DNA of 33,335 bases from Candidatus Gastranaerophilales bacterium (GCA_944325815.1 CALVBV010000013.1:1-33335); one strand, 5' to 3'; positions 1-7,791 are shown, counted from the first letter of the stretch. Translations and numbers: made by a program. Notes: generated by a model not told the origin, from the sequence alone.

Positions 1-624
1 AGAGAAAAATTCGGTGTTCCTGCAACAGTAAAAACTATTGAATACGATCCGAACAGAAACGTAAGAATTTCATTAGTATTCTATGCAGACGGTGAAAAGA
101 GATATATTTTAACACCGGAAGGTTTGAATGTTGGTGATGTAATAGTAAGCGGCCCAGATGCAGCAATTCAGACAGGTAATGCACTTCCGCTGGATTTAAT
201 TCCATTAGGTACAATAGTTCACAACATAGAACTTTTACCTGGCAGAGGCGGAAAGATGGTTCGCTCAGCTGGTAATTTCGCTCAGGTTATGGCAAAAGAA
301 GGCAACTATGTAACTATAAAATTGCCTTCAGGCGAAATGAGAATGGTAAGAAAAGAATGTATGGCAACAATAGGAACATTGGGTAACGCCGAGTTCAAAA
401 ACTTATCAATCGGAAAAGCCGGCAGAAAAAGATATATGGGTATCAGACCGACAGTACGTGGTGTAACAATGAACCCATGTGATCACCCGCACGGTGGTGG
501 TGAAGGTAAAACCGGTCCCGGCGGACATCCTAAGACACCTTGGGGTAAACCTGCTCTTGGTTATAAGACAAGAAAACAAGGCAAAGCGTCTGATAAACTT
601 ATCGTAAGACGTAGGAAAAAGTAA
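1..624 (+). CDS. rplB: 50S ribosomal protein L2 (5' part outside window)
   Basis: The reading frame is open from base 1, so the gene starts before the window; 207 residues are present of a usual length of about 275. L2 binds 23S rRNA near the peptidyl-transferase centre and is needed for subunit joining. Visible hallmarks are IEYDPNR near the cut end, LPLRxIPxGT-like [16 protein letters not shown], the [11 protein letters not shown] block, and the C-terminal [14 protein letters not shown] loop that carries the conserved His. The TTG at 124 is an internal Leu codon, not a start. It is followed by a 100-bp spacer with a hairpin before rpsS, in the usual S10-operon order. Confidence 0.98.
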   Translation, partial: REKFGVPATVKTIEYDPNRNVRISLVFYADGEKRYILTPEGLNVGDVIVSGPDAAIQTGNALPLDLIPLGTIVHNIELLPGRGGKMVRSAGNFAQVMAKEGNYVTIKLPSGEMRMVRKECMATIGTLGNAEFKNLSIGKAGRKRYMGIRPTVRGVTMNPCDHPHGGGEGKTGPGGHPKTPWGKPALGYKTRKQGKASDKLIVRRRKK

Positions 625-642
625 TAAAATTCAGATAGGCGA

Positions 643-665
643 GGGTAAATTAATTATATTTACCC
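643..665 (+). promoter_or_regulatory. Intra-operon hairpin, rplB-rpsS spacer
   Basis: An 8-bp perfect stem (GGGTAAAT at 643-650, ATTTACCC at 658-665) with a 7-nt loop lies in the rplB-rpsS spacer. No T-tract follows, so it is not a convincing intrinsic terminator. It may be an mRNA processing or stability element, or a leftover of a repeat, because the same GGGTAAAT word forms part of the repeat unit at 7792-7912. Confidence 0.5.
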
Positions 666-724
666 CAGCTACTGGCAAAAAATATTTTTATAAACATTAA
701 TACTAATATACAAAGGAGAAATTA

Positions 725-1006
725 ATGGCACGTTCATTAAAAAAGGGCCCATACGTAGAAGAAGCTCTTCAAAAGAAAATTAACAAAATGAATGAAAATT
801 CAGAGAAGAAAGTTGTTAAGACTTGGTCAAGAGCATCCATGATAATTCCTGATATGTTGGGACATACAATAGCCGTACATAACGGAAAAACACACGTTCC
901 TGTATACGTAACGGAACAAATGATAGGTCACAAGCTGGGAGAATTTGCGCCGACCAGAATGTTTAGAGGACACGCAGGTTCTGATAAGACAGCAAAACGT
1001 AAATAG
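725..1006 (+). CDS. rpsS: 30S ribosomal protein S19
   Basis: A 93-residue protein of normal family length that starts [13 protein letters not shown], the S19 signature. It contains the conserved [23 protein letters not shown] block and ends in [13 protein letters not shown]19 sits in the head of the small subunit with S13 and contacts 16S rRNA. A strong ribosome binding site (AAAGGAGA, 712-719) precedes the ATG. It follows rplB and precedes rplV in canonical order. Confidence 0.98.
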   Translation: MARSLKKGPYVEEALQKKINKMNENSEKKVVKTWSRASMIIPDMLGHTIAVHNGKTHVPVYVTEQMIGHKLGEFAPTRMFRGHAGSDKTAKRK

Positions 1007-1041
1007 ATGATTTTAAATAAACAAATATAAGGAAAATAAAA

Positions 1042-1380
1042 ATGGAAGCTAAAGCAAGACAAACAAACATAAAAATGACAGCAAGAAAACTTCGCAGAGT
1101 AATTAACGAAGTAAGAGGTAAGGCTGTTAATGAAGCTCTTGATATGTTACATTTTATGCCGTATTTTGCAGCCAGAGTGGTAGAAAAAAACTTAAAGGCA
1201 GCAGCAGCAAATGCTTTTGAAAAATCCGGCGTAAAATCAGATGCTTTAAAAGTTTCTGAAATATATGCAGATGAAAGTGTAACGTACAAAAGAGGTAAAC
1301 CAAGAGCTCAAGGTCGTATATACAGAAGACTCAAACGTACATCTCACCTCACAATAAAAGTTAGTGATGCAGTAAAATAG
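1042..1380 (+). CDS. rplV: 50S ribosomal protein L22
   Basis: A 112-residue L22, normal length. L22 is an early assembly protein whose long beta-hairpin lines the peptide exit tunnel and binds all 23S rRNA domains. The N-terminal half has the usual ARxTARKLRRVINEVRGK pattern and AAANAFEK. The C-terminal hairpin shows GKPRAQGRIYRRLKRTSHL, matching the family's PRAxGRAxxIxKRTSHI block. An AAGGA ribosome binding site lies just upstream. The 35-bp spacer to rpsS and 13-bp spacer to rpsC indicate one transcript. Confidence 0.98.
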   Translation: MEAKARQTNIKMTARKLRRVINEVRGKAVNEALDMLHFMPYFAARVVEKNLKAAAANAFEKSGVKSDALKVSEIYADESVTYKRGKPRAQGRIYRRLKRTSHLTIKVSDAVK

Positions 1381-1393
1381 AGGAAATAAGGAA

Positions 1394-2125
1394 ATGGGAC
1401 AAAAAACACATCCAACCGGATTTAGAGTAGGTATTATTAAACCTTGGGCAAGCACATGGTACGCAAGATTTAAAGAATACCGCACCTTCGTAAAAGAAGA
1501 TGATAAAATAAGAAAATTTATTAAAAAGAAATTATACGCAGCAGGTGTTGCAAATATCTTGATAGACAGAAAATCTCAGAGTTTGACGATAACTGTAGTA
1601 ACAGCAAAGCCGGGCATAGTCGTAGGCCGAGGTGGTCAAGGTATAGAAGAACTCAAAGCTGAAGTTTCAAAATATTTAGGAAAGCCAGTAATCATCAATG
1701 TGGTAGAAGTAGCAAGAATTGATGTCGATGCTTTATTGGTAGCCGAATCAGTAGCGCAGCAGCTGGAAAAACGTATACCATTCAGACGTACAATGAAACA
1801 GGCAATGCAAAGAACAATGCGTGCCGGTGCACAGGGTATAAAAATAATGGTATCCGGTCGTTTAGGCGGTGCTGAAATTGCAAGAAGCGAGTGGGCAAAA
1901 GAAGGAAGAATCCCTCTTCAAACACTAAGAGCCGATGTAGATTACGGTTTTACGGAAGCAGATACAATAATGGGTAAGATTGGTGTAAAAGTATGGATTT
2001 TCAAAGGTAATTTGATGCCCGGAGAAAAAGCAGATATGAACATCAAGTCTAAAAACTCAAAAGAATCTTCAGGCGAACGTTTTGGCGGCAGACGCGGGAA
2101 ACGCAGACCTGTAGAGACAAAATAA
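1394..2125 (+). CDS. rpsC: 30S ribosomal protein S3
   Basis: A 243-residue S3 starting MGQKTHPTGFRVGII, the family hallmark. The KH RNA-binding domain has the loop GRGGQGIEELKAEVSKYLGK. The C-terminal domain is recognised by RRTMKQAMQRTMRAGAQGIKIMVSGRLGGAEIARSEW (described here by its pattern, about residues 131-170). S3 forms part of the mRNA entry channel and has helicase activity with S4 and S5. A basic Arg/Gly-rich tail (SGERFGGRRGKRR) ends the protein, as is common. It lies 13 bp after rplV with an AAGGAAA ribosome binding site. Confidence 0.98.
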   Translation: MGQKTHPTGFRVGIIKPWASTWYARFKEYRTFVKEDDKIRKFIKKKLYAAGVANILIDRKSQSLTITVVTAKPGIVVGRGGQGIEELKAEVSKYLGKPVIINVVEVARIDVDALLVAESVAQQLEKRIPFRRTMKQAMQRTMRAGAQGIKIMVSGRLGGAEIARSEWAKEGRIPLQTLRADVDYGFTEADTIMGKIGVKVWIFKGNLMPGEKADMNIKSKNSKESSGERFGGRRGKRRPVETK

Positions 2126-2148
2126 GAAAATAACAGGAGAACAATATA

Positions 2149-2562
2149 ATGTTAATGCCAAAAAAGACAAAATACCGCAAAATGATGAAAGGAAGAATGA
2201 AAGGTACTGAAACAAGAGGTACAGAATTTGAATTTGGTCGTTATGCGTTAAAGGCTCTTGAACCCGGTTGGATAACAAGCCGTCAGATAGAAGCCGCAAG
2301 ACGTGCAATGACTCGTGAAATCAAACGTGGCGGTAACGTTTGGATAAAAATATTCCCGGATAAACCAATTACGGCAAAGCCGGCTGAAACCCGTATGGGC
2401 TCAGGTAAAGGTAATGTGGAATACTGGGTAGCAGTTGTAAAACCAAACAGAATTTTATTCGAACTTGACTATTTTGATAGAGCTGTAGCTATCAATGCTT
2501 TACAGCTGGCAGCACAAAAATTGCCTATTAAAGTAAAAGTTATAGAGAAAGAATCTGTATAA
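2149..2562 (+). CDS. rplP: 50S ribosomal protein L16
   Basis: A 137-residue L16 starting [19 protein letters not shown], the typical N-terminus. It includes [28 protein letters not shown] and the [23 protein letters not shown] block, where the conserved Arg of the RMGxGKG loop lies near the A-site tRNA. L16 organises the A-site region of the large subunit. The upstream AGGAGA site fits the first ATG; the in-frame ATG two codons later is less well placed. It follows rpsC by 23 bp. Confidence 0.98.
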   Translation: MLMPKKTKYRKMMKGRMKGTETRGTEFEFGRYALKALEPGWITSRQIEAARRAMTREIKRGGNVWIKIFPDKPITAKPAETRMGSGKGNVEYWVAVVKPNRILFELDYFDRAVAINALQLAAQKLPIKVKVIEKESV

Positions 2563-2577
2563 TAAGGAAAAATAACA

Positions 2578-2781
2578 ATGAAATTAAGTGAAATGCGCGA
2601 AAAAACAGTTGATGAGTTAAAGCAATTTGTTGTTGAGTCAAAAAAACAACTACTAGACTGTAGAATAAAAAAATCAATGCATAAGTTAGAAAATACTGCA
2701 GAGATATCAAAAACAAAACGTTTAATAGCTCAAGCAAAAACTGTAATAACAGAAAAAGAAAACGAGGTAAAAAATGCCTAA
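2578..2781 (+). CDS. rpmC: 50S ribosomal protein L29
   Basis: A 67-residue two-helix protein with the L29 pattern MKLSEMREKTVDELKQFVVESKKQLLDCRIKKSMHKLENTAEI. L29 lies at the tunnel exit next to L23 and contributes to the docking site for trigger factor and SRP. An AAGGAAA ribosome binding site is upstream. Its 3' end overlaps the rpsQ start by 8 bp, which suggests translational coupling. Low sequence conservation is normal for this family; the position between rplP and rpsQ confirms it. Confidence 0.96.
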   Translation: MKLSEMREKTVDELKQFVVESKKQLLDCRIKKSMHKLENTAEISKTKRLIAQAKTVITEKENEVKNA

Positions 2782-3019
2782 GAAAGAAAAACAAGGTGTA
2801 GTTATAAGCGACAAAATGGATAAGACTGTTGTAGTAAAAGTTGCTTCATATAATCCGCACCCAAAGTATAAGAAAATTATAGAATCAAATAAAAACTACA
2901 AAGCTCATGATGAAAATAATGAATGCGGAATTGGTGATACAGTAAGAATTATTGAATCAAAACCGATTTCAGGCGACAAAAGATGGGTTGTAGAATCTAT
3001 CATAGAAAAAGCTAAGTAG
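2774..3019 (+). CDS. rpsQ: 30S ribosomal protein S17
   Basis: An 81-residue OB-fold protein. The N-terminus KKEKQGVVISDKMDKTVVVKV and the HPKYKKII and YKAHDENNECGIGDTVRIIESKPIS blocks are S17 signatures. S17 is a primary 16S rRNA binder in the platform/body. The ATG lies inside the end of rpmC, whose codons supply the GAGGTAAAA ribosome binding site (2764-2772). A 152-bp spacer with two hairpins follows before rplN, unusually long for this operon. Confidence 0.97.
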   Translation: MPKKEKQGVVISDKMDKTVVVKVASYNPHPKYKKIIESNKNYKAHDENNECGIGDTVRIIESKPISGDKRWVVESIIEKAK

Positions 3020-3087
3020 TCTGGAATGTGATTGAGTGACAAAGTGATTGAAATTTGTCAGTTATGGTTCACAAAATTGCAAAACAT

Positions 3088-3106
3088 CATTATTTTATAA
3101 ATAATG
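3088..3106 (+). promoter_or_regulatory. AT-rich hairpin in rpsQ-rplN spacer
   Basis: CATTATT (3088-3094) pairs with AATAATG (3100-3106) around a 5-nt loop. There is no T-tract after it, so its role is unknown. The same spacer holds a repeated GTGATTGA word (near 3029 and 3043) and a second, GC-rich hairpin at 3129-3148. Confidence 0.4.
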
Positions 3107-3124
3107 CGCTGTGAAAGAAAGAAT

Positions 3125-3150
3125 GTAGGTTGGGGTTTTCGCCCCAACAA
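3125..3150 (+). repeat. GTAGGTTGGG-type hairpin repeat, copy 1
   Basis: GTAGGTTGGGG / CCCCAAC forms a 7-bp GC-rich stem (3129-3135 with 3142-3148) around a TTTTCG loop, directly before the rplN ribosome binding site (AAAAGGAA near 3157). A related copy lies on the minus strand at 9171-9196 before rplF. In both cases the hairpin is sense with respect to the ribosomal transcript and sits before the next gene. It resembles short palindromic repeats starting GTAGGTTGGGT that are known as dispersed elements in many bacterial genomes; that link is from memory. Confidence 0.65.
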
Positions 3151-3171
3151 CAAATAAAAGGAAATAGAAAA

Positions 3172-3540
3172 ATGATACAACAAGAAACAAGACTGGTAGT
3201 AGCAGATAATACAGGTGCTAAAGAATTATTGGTTATCCGTGTTATGGGAAGCTCAAATAAGAAATTTGCGGCTGTAGGTGATGTTGTTGTTGCAACCGTA
3301 AAGGATGCAACTCCAAATATGACAGTAAAAAAATCTGAAGTTGTAAAAGCTGTTATCGTAAGAACAAAACACGATATCAAACGTGCAGACGGTTCAGTAA
3401 TCAGATTTGATGAAAATGCGGCTGTTATAATAAACAAAGATGGCAACCCGCGCGGAACCCGTGTTTTCGGGCCTGTAGCAAGGGAATTGAGAGACAAAAA
3501 CTTTATGAAGATTGTTTCTCTGGCACCGGAAGTTATCTAG
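3172..3540 (+). CDS. rplN: 50S ribosomal protein L14
   Basis: A 122-residue L14, exact family length when started at the ATG at 3172 ([19 protein letters not shown]). An upstream in-frame ATG at 3130 would add 14 residues encoded by the hairpin repeat and lacks a ribosome binding site, so it was rejected. Conserved blocks include ADNTGA, [27 protein letters not shown], and [31 protein letters not shown]14 forms the intersubunit bridge with h14 of 16S rRNA and is the contact site of the silencing factor RsfS. Confidence 0.98.
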   Translation: MIQQETRLVVADNTGAKELLVIRVMGSSNKKFAAVGDVVVATVKDATPNMTVKKSEVVKAVIVRTKHDIKRADGSVIRFDENAAVIINKDGNPRGTRVFGPVARELRDKNFMKIVSLAPEVI

Positions 3541-3579
3541 TACGAATAATTCCAAATAAAAAGTAAATGGAGAATAAAA

Positions 3580-3915
3580 ATGGCAGACAATAAAAAAAGC
3601 TTGCATGTAAAAACCGGTGACAGAGTTATCGTCACAGCAGGCAAGGACAAAGGGAAAACTGGTAACATAAAGAAATCTATACCATCGGAATCAAAAGTCG
3701 TGGTAGAAGGTGTAAATATGATTACAAAAGCTACAAAAGCTAACCCTGCATACGGTATTCAAGGCGGATTAATCAAGAAGGAAGCACCGATTGATTCTTC
3801 AAACGTAATGATAGTATGCCCAAGCTGTGAAAAACCTACGAGAATTAAACATGCAGTAGTTGATGGAAAAAAAGTCCGCGTATGCAAAAAATGCGGTGAA
3901 CAATTAGATGTATAG
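3580..3915 (+). CDS. rplX: 50S ribosomal protein L24 with C-terminal zinc ribbon
   Basis: A 111-residue L24. The KOW motif is seen at about residues 12-40 (GDRVIVTAGKDKGKTGNI). L24 initiates large-subunit assembly by binding the 5' end of 23S rRNA. The C-terminus keeps a CPSC...CKKC zinc-ribbon pair (about residues 83-106), a form typical of Firmicutes-like L24 and not of the shorter cyanobacterial form. A GGAG ribosome binding site lies 10 bp upstream. The 39-bp gap to rplN fits co-transcription. Confidence 0.97.
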   Translation: MADNKKSLHVKTGDRVIVTAGKDKGKTGNIKKSIPSESKVVVEGVNMITKATKANPAYGIQGGLIKKEAPIDSSNVMIVCPSCEKPTRIKHAVVDGKKVRVCKKCGEQLDV

Positions 3916-3931
3916 TTAAGATTACAATATA

Positions 3932-3951
3932 TACGCGGAGTGAAGTGATTT
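3932..3951 (+). repeat. Possible remnant of the 151-bp spacer repeat
   Basis: TACGCGGAGTGAAGTGATTT in the rplX-rplE spacer resembles the sense-strand start of the element found after rpsH and rplF (TACGCCGGAGTGAAGTCC on the minus strand). It matches for about 16 bases with one gap. The short length leaves chance similarity possible. Confidence 0.35.
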
Positions 3952-3996
3952 AATAATCAGGTTTACTCCTACCGTATTAACAGAAGGAAAAGAAAA

Positions 3997-4557
3997 ATGA
4001 CTAGAACTAAAAATTTAAGAGCAAAATACAACGAAGAAGTTAAAGCAGCACTTAAAGAGAAATTTGGTTATAAAAACGATATGATGATACCAAAACTTCA
4101 TAAAATCGTTTTAAACATGGGTGTTGGCGAAGCTTCTCACAATTCAAAGATTGCTGATTCAATTCAAGCTCAGCTTACAAAAATAGCCGGTCAAAAGGCT
4201 GTTGTAACAAAGGCTAAAAAATCAATCGCTTCTTATAAATTAAGAGAAGGTATGCCGGTTGGTGCAATGGTTACTTTGCGCGGTGAAAGAATGTATGATT
4301 TCTTGCAAAAGTTAATTTGTGTAGTTCTTCCCCGTATTCGTGACTTTAGAGGAGTTTCTCCAAAGAGTTTTGATGGCAGAGGAAATTATACTTTAGGGTT
4401 GAAAGAACAATCTTTGTTCCCGGAAATCACGTATGAGGAAGTAGACTTGGTAAAAGGTATGAATGTCTCTGTTATCACAACTGCTCATACAGATGATGAA
4501 GCAAGAGAATTATTGAAATTATTAGGTATGCCATTTAAAGGCATGGGTAAAAACTAG
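3997..4557 (+). CDS. rplE: 50S ribosomal protein L5
   Basis: A 186-residue L5, slightly longer than the usual 179 or so. Signatures are [14 protein letters not shown], the TGQ-like [33 protein letters not shown] block, [33 protein letters not shown], and the C-terminal [22 protein letters not shown]5 binds 5S rRNA and contacts P-site tRNA and S13. AAGGAAAAG gives the ribosome binding site. The 81-bp spacer to rplX is longer than usual and holds a possible repeat remnant. Confidence 0.98.
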   Translation: MTRTKNLRAKYNEEVKAALKEKFGYKNDMMIPKLHKIVLNMGVGEASHNSKIADSIQAQLTKIAGQKAVVTKAKKSIASYKLREGMPVGAMVTLRGERMYDFLQKLICVVLPRIRDFRGVSPKSFDGRGNYTLGLKEQSLFPEITYEEVDLVKGMNVSVITTAHTDDEARELLKLLGMPFKGMGKN

Positions 4558-4585
4558 TGTAGATGGATTTATATCCCGATTATGC

Positions 4586-4626
4586 TAGAATGATTGTAGA
4601 AATTAAATTGCGAAAAGGAGAAAATC
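4586..4626 (+). promoter_or_regulatory. Weak internal promoter / leader before rpsN
   Basis: TGCTAGAAT (4583-4591) matches an extended -10 box (TGnTAnnnT) without a good -35 box. An AAAAGGAG ribosome binding site (4613-4620) follows in front of the rpsN ATG. It may let rpsN be expressed apart from the upstream genes. Only sequence resemblance supports this, in an AT-rich background. Confidence 0.3.
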
Positions 4627-4833
4627 ATGGCTAAAAAAGCGATGATAAATAAAGAACAAAAAAGAGAACAATTAGCAAGCCAGGGCAAATACCCGAAAGT
4701 AAGATTGCACAACAGATGCAGTATTTGCGGCAGACCTCACGGTTATCACAGAGACTTTGGTTTGTGCAGAATATGCTTAAGAAAAATGGCACATGAAGGT
4801 GTATTGCCGGGCGTTACTAAAGCAAGCTGGTAA
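4627..4833 (+). CDS. rpsN: 30S ribosomal protein S14, zinc-binding type
   Basis: A 68-residue S14 of the short zinc-binding class (type Z, usually about 61 residues). CSIC...CRIC (about residues 32-50) supplies the four zinc ligands around [12 protein letters not shown], followed by [18 protein letters not shown], the family C-terminus. S14 acts in the 30S head. In a normal spc operon rpsH follows at once; here the operon stops and rpsH lies on the opposite strand about 5 kb away. Confidence 0.97.
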   Translation: MAKKAMINKEQKREQLASQGKYPKVRLHNRCSICGRPHGYHRDFGLCRICLRKMAHEGVLPGVTKASW

Positions 4834-4855
4834 TTAGAATCTCAAGTTAGCGTTA

Positions 4856-4879
4856 ATAACAGCAGAGTGTTGCTGTTAT
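4856..4879 (+). promoter_or_regulatory. Hairpin after rpsN
   Basis: ATAACAGCA (4856-4864) pairs perfectly with TGCTGTTAT (4871-4879) around a 6-nt loop. No T-tract follows; it lies upstream of the strong terminator at 4907-4944 and may be a 3'-end stabilising stem. Confidence 0.45.
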
Positions 4880-4906
4880 GGGGTTCTATATTATTGTGTA
4901 ATTTAT

Positions 4907-4944
4907 AAAACAAAAACTCCTGCAAGTGCAGGAGTTTTTGTTTT
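4907..4944. terminator. Bidirectional intrinsic terminator
   Basis: A 13-bp perfect stem (4911-4923 with 4928-4940) around AAGT, flanked by A- and T-runs on both sides, so it ends in U-rich RNA in either direction. It closes the rplB-rpsN operon on the plus strand and the LuxR-like gene on the minus strand, whose stop codon lies at the base of the stem (4943). Confidence 0.93.
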
Positions 4945-5161
4945 AAATTTCTAAATTATTAAGACTTTCATCATATTCTAATTCGAAATTTTGTCTGGCT
5001 ACCAATACCCGGTTGTTTGTTCCAAGCTTTCTGTAAATGCTTGATAAGTGGGCTTTGGTTGTGTGGTTAGAGATGCAGAGTTTTTCTGAGATTTCTTTGT
5101 TGTTAAGACCATTGGCTACAAGATTCATAACTTCCGCTTCTCTTTGTGTTAATTTGCTCAT
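4943..5161 (-). CDS. Orphan LuxR/GerE-type HTH transcriptional regulator
   Basis: A 72-residue protein that is almost only a LuxR-type DNA-binding domain: LTQREAEVMNLVANGLNNKEISEKL (helices 1-2) and ISNHTTKAHLSSIYRKLGTNNR (helices 3-4, recognition helix). It has no receiver, PAS or autoinducer domain. Stand-alone GerE-type proteins bind DNA as dimers and do not need phosphorylation. A GGAG ribosome binding site lies 7 bp before the ATG. Two abutting inverted repeats (5190-5224) lie in its upstream region and could be its own operator. The target genes are not known. It converges on rpsN across a shared terminator. Confidence 0.85.
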   Translation of the reverse strand: MSKLTQREAEVMNLVANGLNNKEISEKLCISNHTTKAHLSSIYRKLGTNNRVLVARQNFELEYDESLNNLEI

Positions 5162-5189
5162 TTTTTACTCCATTTTTTAGTAGCATTAA

Positions 5190-5224
5190 CTATTTATTTA
5201 TAAATAGTATACAATATTTGTATA
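5190..5224 (-). promoter_or_regulatory. Abutting palindromes in the LuxR-like promoter
   Basis: CTATTTA-TTTA-TAAATAG (5190-5207) is directly followed by TATACAA-TAT-TTGTATA (5208-5224). The second contains a minus-strand TATACT -10-like box. Two perfect 7-bp dyads side by side upstream of a small HTH gene suggest an operator for autoregulation. A further dyad TAGTAGC (5178-5184) / GCTACTA (5250-5256) encloses both. Confidence 0.55.
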
Positions 5225-5286
5225 ATATTTCTATTGTATTGTCTATTGGGCTACTAGCTAATATTTTGATATATTGAGTATATAAA

Positions 5287-5697
5287 TTATTTAATATAAA
5301 AATCGTTTATTGCAAGCGGATGCTGGAAATCCTCGTGAGAAAAGACTTGCATGACATATCGTCCTTTTTCGTAAAGAGTAAAATAATTGGCATGATAAAA
5401 TCTTTCGTCGAGCATGAGCCTGTAATCTTTTGTGCGTACAACTTCATTGCCTCCCCAGGGGGCATCTTCTGTCATTTTAAATACCTGAACACGAATAAAT
5501 TCATTATTCATCTTCTTTGGTGCTATAAACAGGTAGTACACCCGCTGGCCTTCTAAAAATGTTTTTTGCGGCTGGAGTGCTGTCTCTTGTGTAATTGGCT
5601 GTGTGTTAAAAAGAATTAAGCCTCTATCATAGGTACAGGCACAGATAATTATGATTGTGAATACTGCAATTGTTAATAATTTAACTATTCTTATCAT
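5287..5697 (-). CDS. Small putative lipoprotein, unknown function
   Basis: A 136-residue protein with an N-terminal hydrophobic segment (residues 6-20) ending in a lipobox-like ICAC, so Cys21 is the likely lipidation site. The rest is a soluble, beta-rich-looking domain with YYLFIAPKKMNNEFIRVQVFKM and a GRYVMQVF strand. No family was recognised. The ATG overlaps the stop of the upstream TPR gene in an ATGA, so the two are translationally coupled and probably act together at the cell envelope. No clear terminator was seen after it. Confidence 0.75.
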   Translation of the reverse strand: MIRIVKLLTIAVFTIIIICACTYDRGLILFNTQPITQETALQPQKTFLEGQRVYYLFIAPKKMNNEFIRVQVFKMTEDAPWGGNEVVRTKDYRLMLDERFYHANYFTLYEKGRYVMQVFSHEDFQHPLAINDFYIK

Positions 5698-7703
5698 TTT
5701 TCAAGCTGTTTTATTTTTTGATTGACCATATTCAGCATTTTTTCGTCTTTTTCAATGCCTGCATATAAGTAGTAATATTCAAGAGCTTTGTCAATATCTT
5801 GTTTTTGTTCATACGCCATGCCAAGAGAATAGTATGCATAAGGGTAGTCCGGAGAAATGCTGAGCACTTTATCAAAGCATTTTATGCATTCATCATAATT
5901 TTTTTGATTAGCAAGAATAAGTCCTTTATTAAAATAAGCATCAACATTATCCGAATCAATGATAAGCAATTTATCATAAAAACTTATTGCTTTTGCATTG
6001 TTTCCAAGCAGTTTATATAAATTAGCGATTTTAAGCATAGTAACTTTATCTTGCGGCTTGAAAACAACAGCTTTTGTGTAAAAATCTATTGCTTCATCAT
6101 ATTTTTGCAGTTTGTAAGCTTCGTCGCCTTTTTTTATTAGGTCATCGTAGGTTAATGTTTGAACCGGCAGAATAGTATTTTCTTTAATATTTGTTTGTGC
6201 ATCTGCTTCTATTTTAGGTTCTGCAAGATTTTTATGTGAATTTCTAAATTCTTTTAGTGCATTATTGTACTGAGCATTGCCCGGGGCTAGTGAAACAGCT
6301 TTTTCATAATTTACTAACGCTGTTTCAAGACAGCCCATTTTCTCATTAGAAATTGCATATCCAAAGTAGGCAGAGGCTTCTTTGTTATTGAGTTCTATAG
6401 CGTCTTCAAAGTACAATATTGCCTGGCCGTAATCTTCTTTATCATAGAGGCTGTAGCCATAAGCAATTGATGCAGATGTTAGATTTTGTAACAGGCGTTC
6501 GTTAGGCTGTTTGTCAAGCAGTTCTTTGTATATTTCAATTGCTGTTACATAGTTATTCATAGCATGCAAAGTAAGAGCTTTATTTGCAAGCAGTTCTGAG
6601 TTGTCCGGTTCTGCTTTTAATGCCATATCATAGTATTTAAGGGCATTTACATAATCTTGTTTTTTGTGGTAGCAAAGAGCCAGCTCTTTTTTAGTCTCTA
6701 TATTTGAAGAATCTTTTGAGTATGATTTTTCAAAGTTAAAAAGTGCCAATTCGTTATTATCAAGTTTTTTGTATACTAAACCAAAATTTCTGTATGCATC
6801 TGCATCATCAGGAAAAGCCGTAAGATATTCCTTGTACTGCTCTATAGCTTCTTCGTTTTTACCCATATTTCCGAGCAGGTTGGCATAATCAAATTTTAAT
6901 GCAATCAGTTTTGGATTGAGTTCAAAGACTTTCTGGAAAGCATTAAGAGCCTTGTCATTTTGATCTATATTTTGGTAAGATAGAGCAAGTTTTGCGATAA
7001 CAGCTTCATTTTCAGGGTTAGCTTCAAACGCTTTTTCCAGTATTTCTGCTGCAGCTTGATATTGTTTGGTATCATAAAGGGCCATACCGTAGTTTGCATA
7101 ATCTTTGAATGCTGTCGGGTATTTTTTATAGATATTTGAGTATATTTCGCAAGCTTTATCGGGCTGTTCAGATGCGTAATAAACATTAGCTAAATTCTCG
7201 CTTGCCTCCTGATGTTCAGGATATGCCCCTAAAAATGTATTATAATATTCAATTGCGCTTTTATAATTCTTCCTGAAATACTCTACATTAGCAAGGTTAA
7301 GGTAATTATATTTGTATTCCGGATAAATCTGCTGGGCTTGCATGAAAGAATTGTACGCATTTTCATAATCACCCATAGTCTGTAGGATATTTCCTATGCT
7401 AATATAGATAAAAGCATCATTCGGGCGCAGTTTAACAGCCTTCTTGTAAGCCCCGAGAGCATCTTCATAACGGCCTATATCAGAATACAATCCGGCGATT
7501 TTAGTGTATAGCATTGCATCATCGCCGTTGATTGCAATTGCTTTTTGAATAATATTAATAGCAGTATTATAGTCGCTTCTGTATTCATAATTGCATGCCT
7601 GCTGATATAGAGCGTGTGCCTCTTTTGTCATCTTTGCATCTGCTTGAAGCGCAGGTAATGAAACTAATATCGCCAATAAAGAAATACAAATTTTTTTGTT
7701 CAT
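5694..7703 (-). CDS. Large exported TPR-repeat protein
   Basis: A 669-residue protein made almost wholly of tetratricopeptide repeats, each with the W/Y-A-G-Y-A-F-P pattern (for example YENAYNSFMQAQQIYPEY, NALKYYDMALKAEPDN, YDECIKCFDKVLSISPDY); about 16-18 repeats can be counted. The start chosen is the ATG at 7703, which gives a signal peptide (MNKKICISLLAILVSLPALQADA) and a GAGGG ribosome binding site; an upstream TTG at 7718 was rejected. TPR solenoids are protein-binding scaffolds, here in the periplasm or on the envelope. It is coupled to the lipoprotein downstream. The partner and process are unknown. Confidence 0.92.
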   Translation of the reverse strand: MNKKICISLLAILVSLPALQADAKMTKEAHALYQQACNYEYRSDYNTAINIIQKAIAINGDDAMLYTKIAGLYSDIGRYEDALGAYKKAVKLRPNDAFIYISIGNILQTMGDYENAYNSFMQAQQIYPEYKYNYLNLANVEYFRKNYKSAIEYYNTFLGAYPEHQEASENLANVYYASEQPDKACEIYSNIYKKYPTAFKDYANYGMALYDTKQYQAAAEILEKAFEANPENEAVIAKLALSYQNIDQNDKALNAFQKVFELNPKLIALKFDYANLLGNMGKNEEAIEQYKEYLTAFPDDADAYRNFGLVYKKLDNNELALFNFEKSYSKDSSNIETKKELALCYHKKQDYVNALKYYDMALKAEPDNSELLANKALTLHAMNNYVTAIEIYKELLDKQPNERLLQNLTSASIAYGYSLYDKEDYGQAILYFEDAIELNNKEASAYFGYAISNEKMGCLETALVNYEKAVSLAPGNAQYNNALKEFRNSHKNLAEPKIEADAQTNIKENTILPVQTLTYDDLIKKGDEAYKLQKYDEAIDFYTKAVVFKPQDKVTMLKIANLYKLLGNNAKAISFYDKLLIIDSDNVDAYFNKGLILANQKNYDECIKCFDKVLSISPDYPYAYYSLGMAYEQKQDIDKALEYYYLYAGIEKDEKMLNMVNQKIKQLEK

Positions 7704-7722
7704 AACATAAGCCCTCAAGAAT

Positions 7723-7731
7723 ATTTTAGCA
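7723..7731 (-). promoter_or_regulatory. Extended -10 promoter for the TPR-lipoprotein operon
   Basis: On the minus strand TGCTAAAAT matches an extended -10 box, about 20 bp before the ATG at 7703 and just after the rplR terminator. No clear -35 box was seen. It would give the TPR operon its own transcription start. Confidence 0.45.
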
Positions 7732-7742
7732 GAAAAATAAAA

Positions 7743-7770
7743 AAATGGTGATGAAAAATCATCACCATTT
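7743..7770 (-). terminator. Intrinsic terminator of the rpsH-rplF-rplR operon
   Basis: An 11-bp stem (AAATGGTGATG at 7743-7753 with CATCACCATTT at 7760-7770) around a 6-nt loop. On the minus strand it is followed by TTTTTTATTTTT, the expected U-tract. It lies about 140 bp past the rplR stop, beyond the minisatellite. Confidence 0.9.
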
Positions 7771-7791
7771 CTAATATTTGATAAGGTAATT

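Noticed and set aside
3130-3171. N-terminal extension of L14 from an upstream ATG
   Set aside because: The added residues are encoded by a hairpin repeat, there is no ribosome binding site, and the ATG at 3172 gives the exact family length and start.
3090-3497. Minus-strand ORF of 135 codons over rplN
   Set aside because: Antisense to L14, with no family signature and no ribosome binding site; a shadow of the conserved gene.
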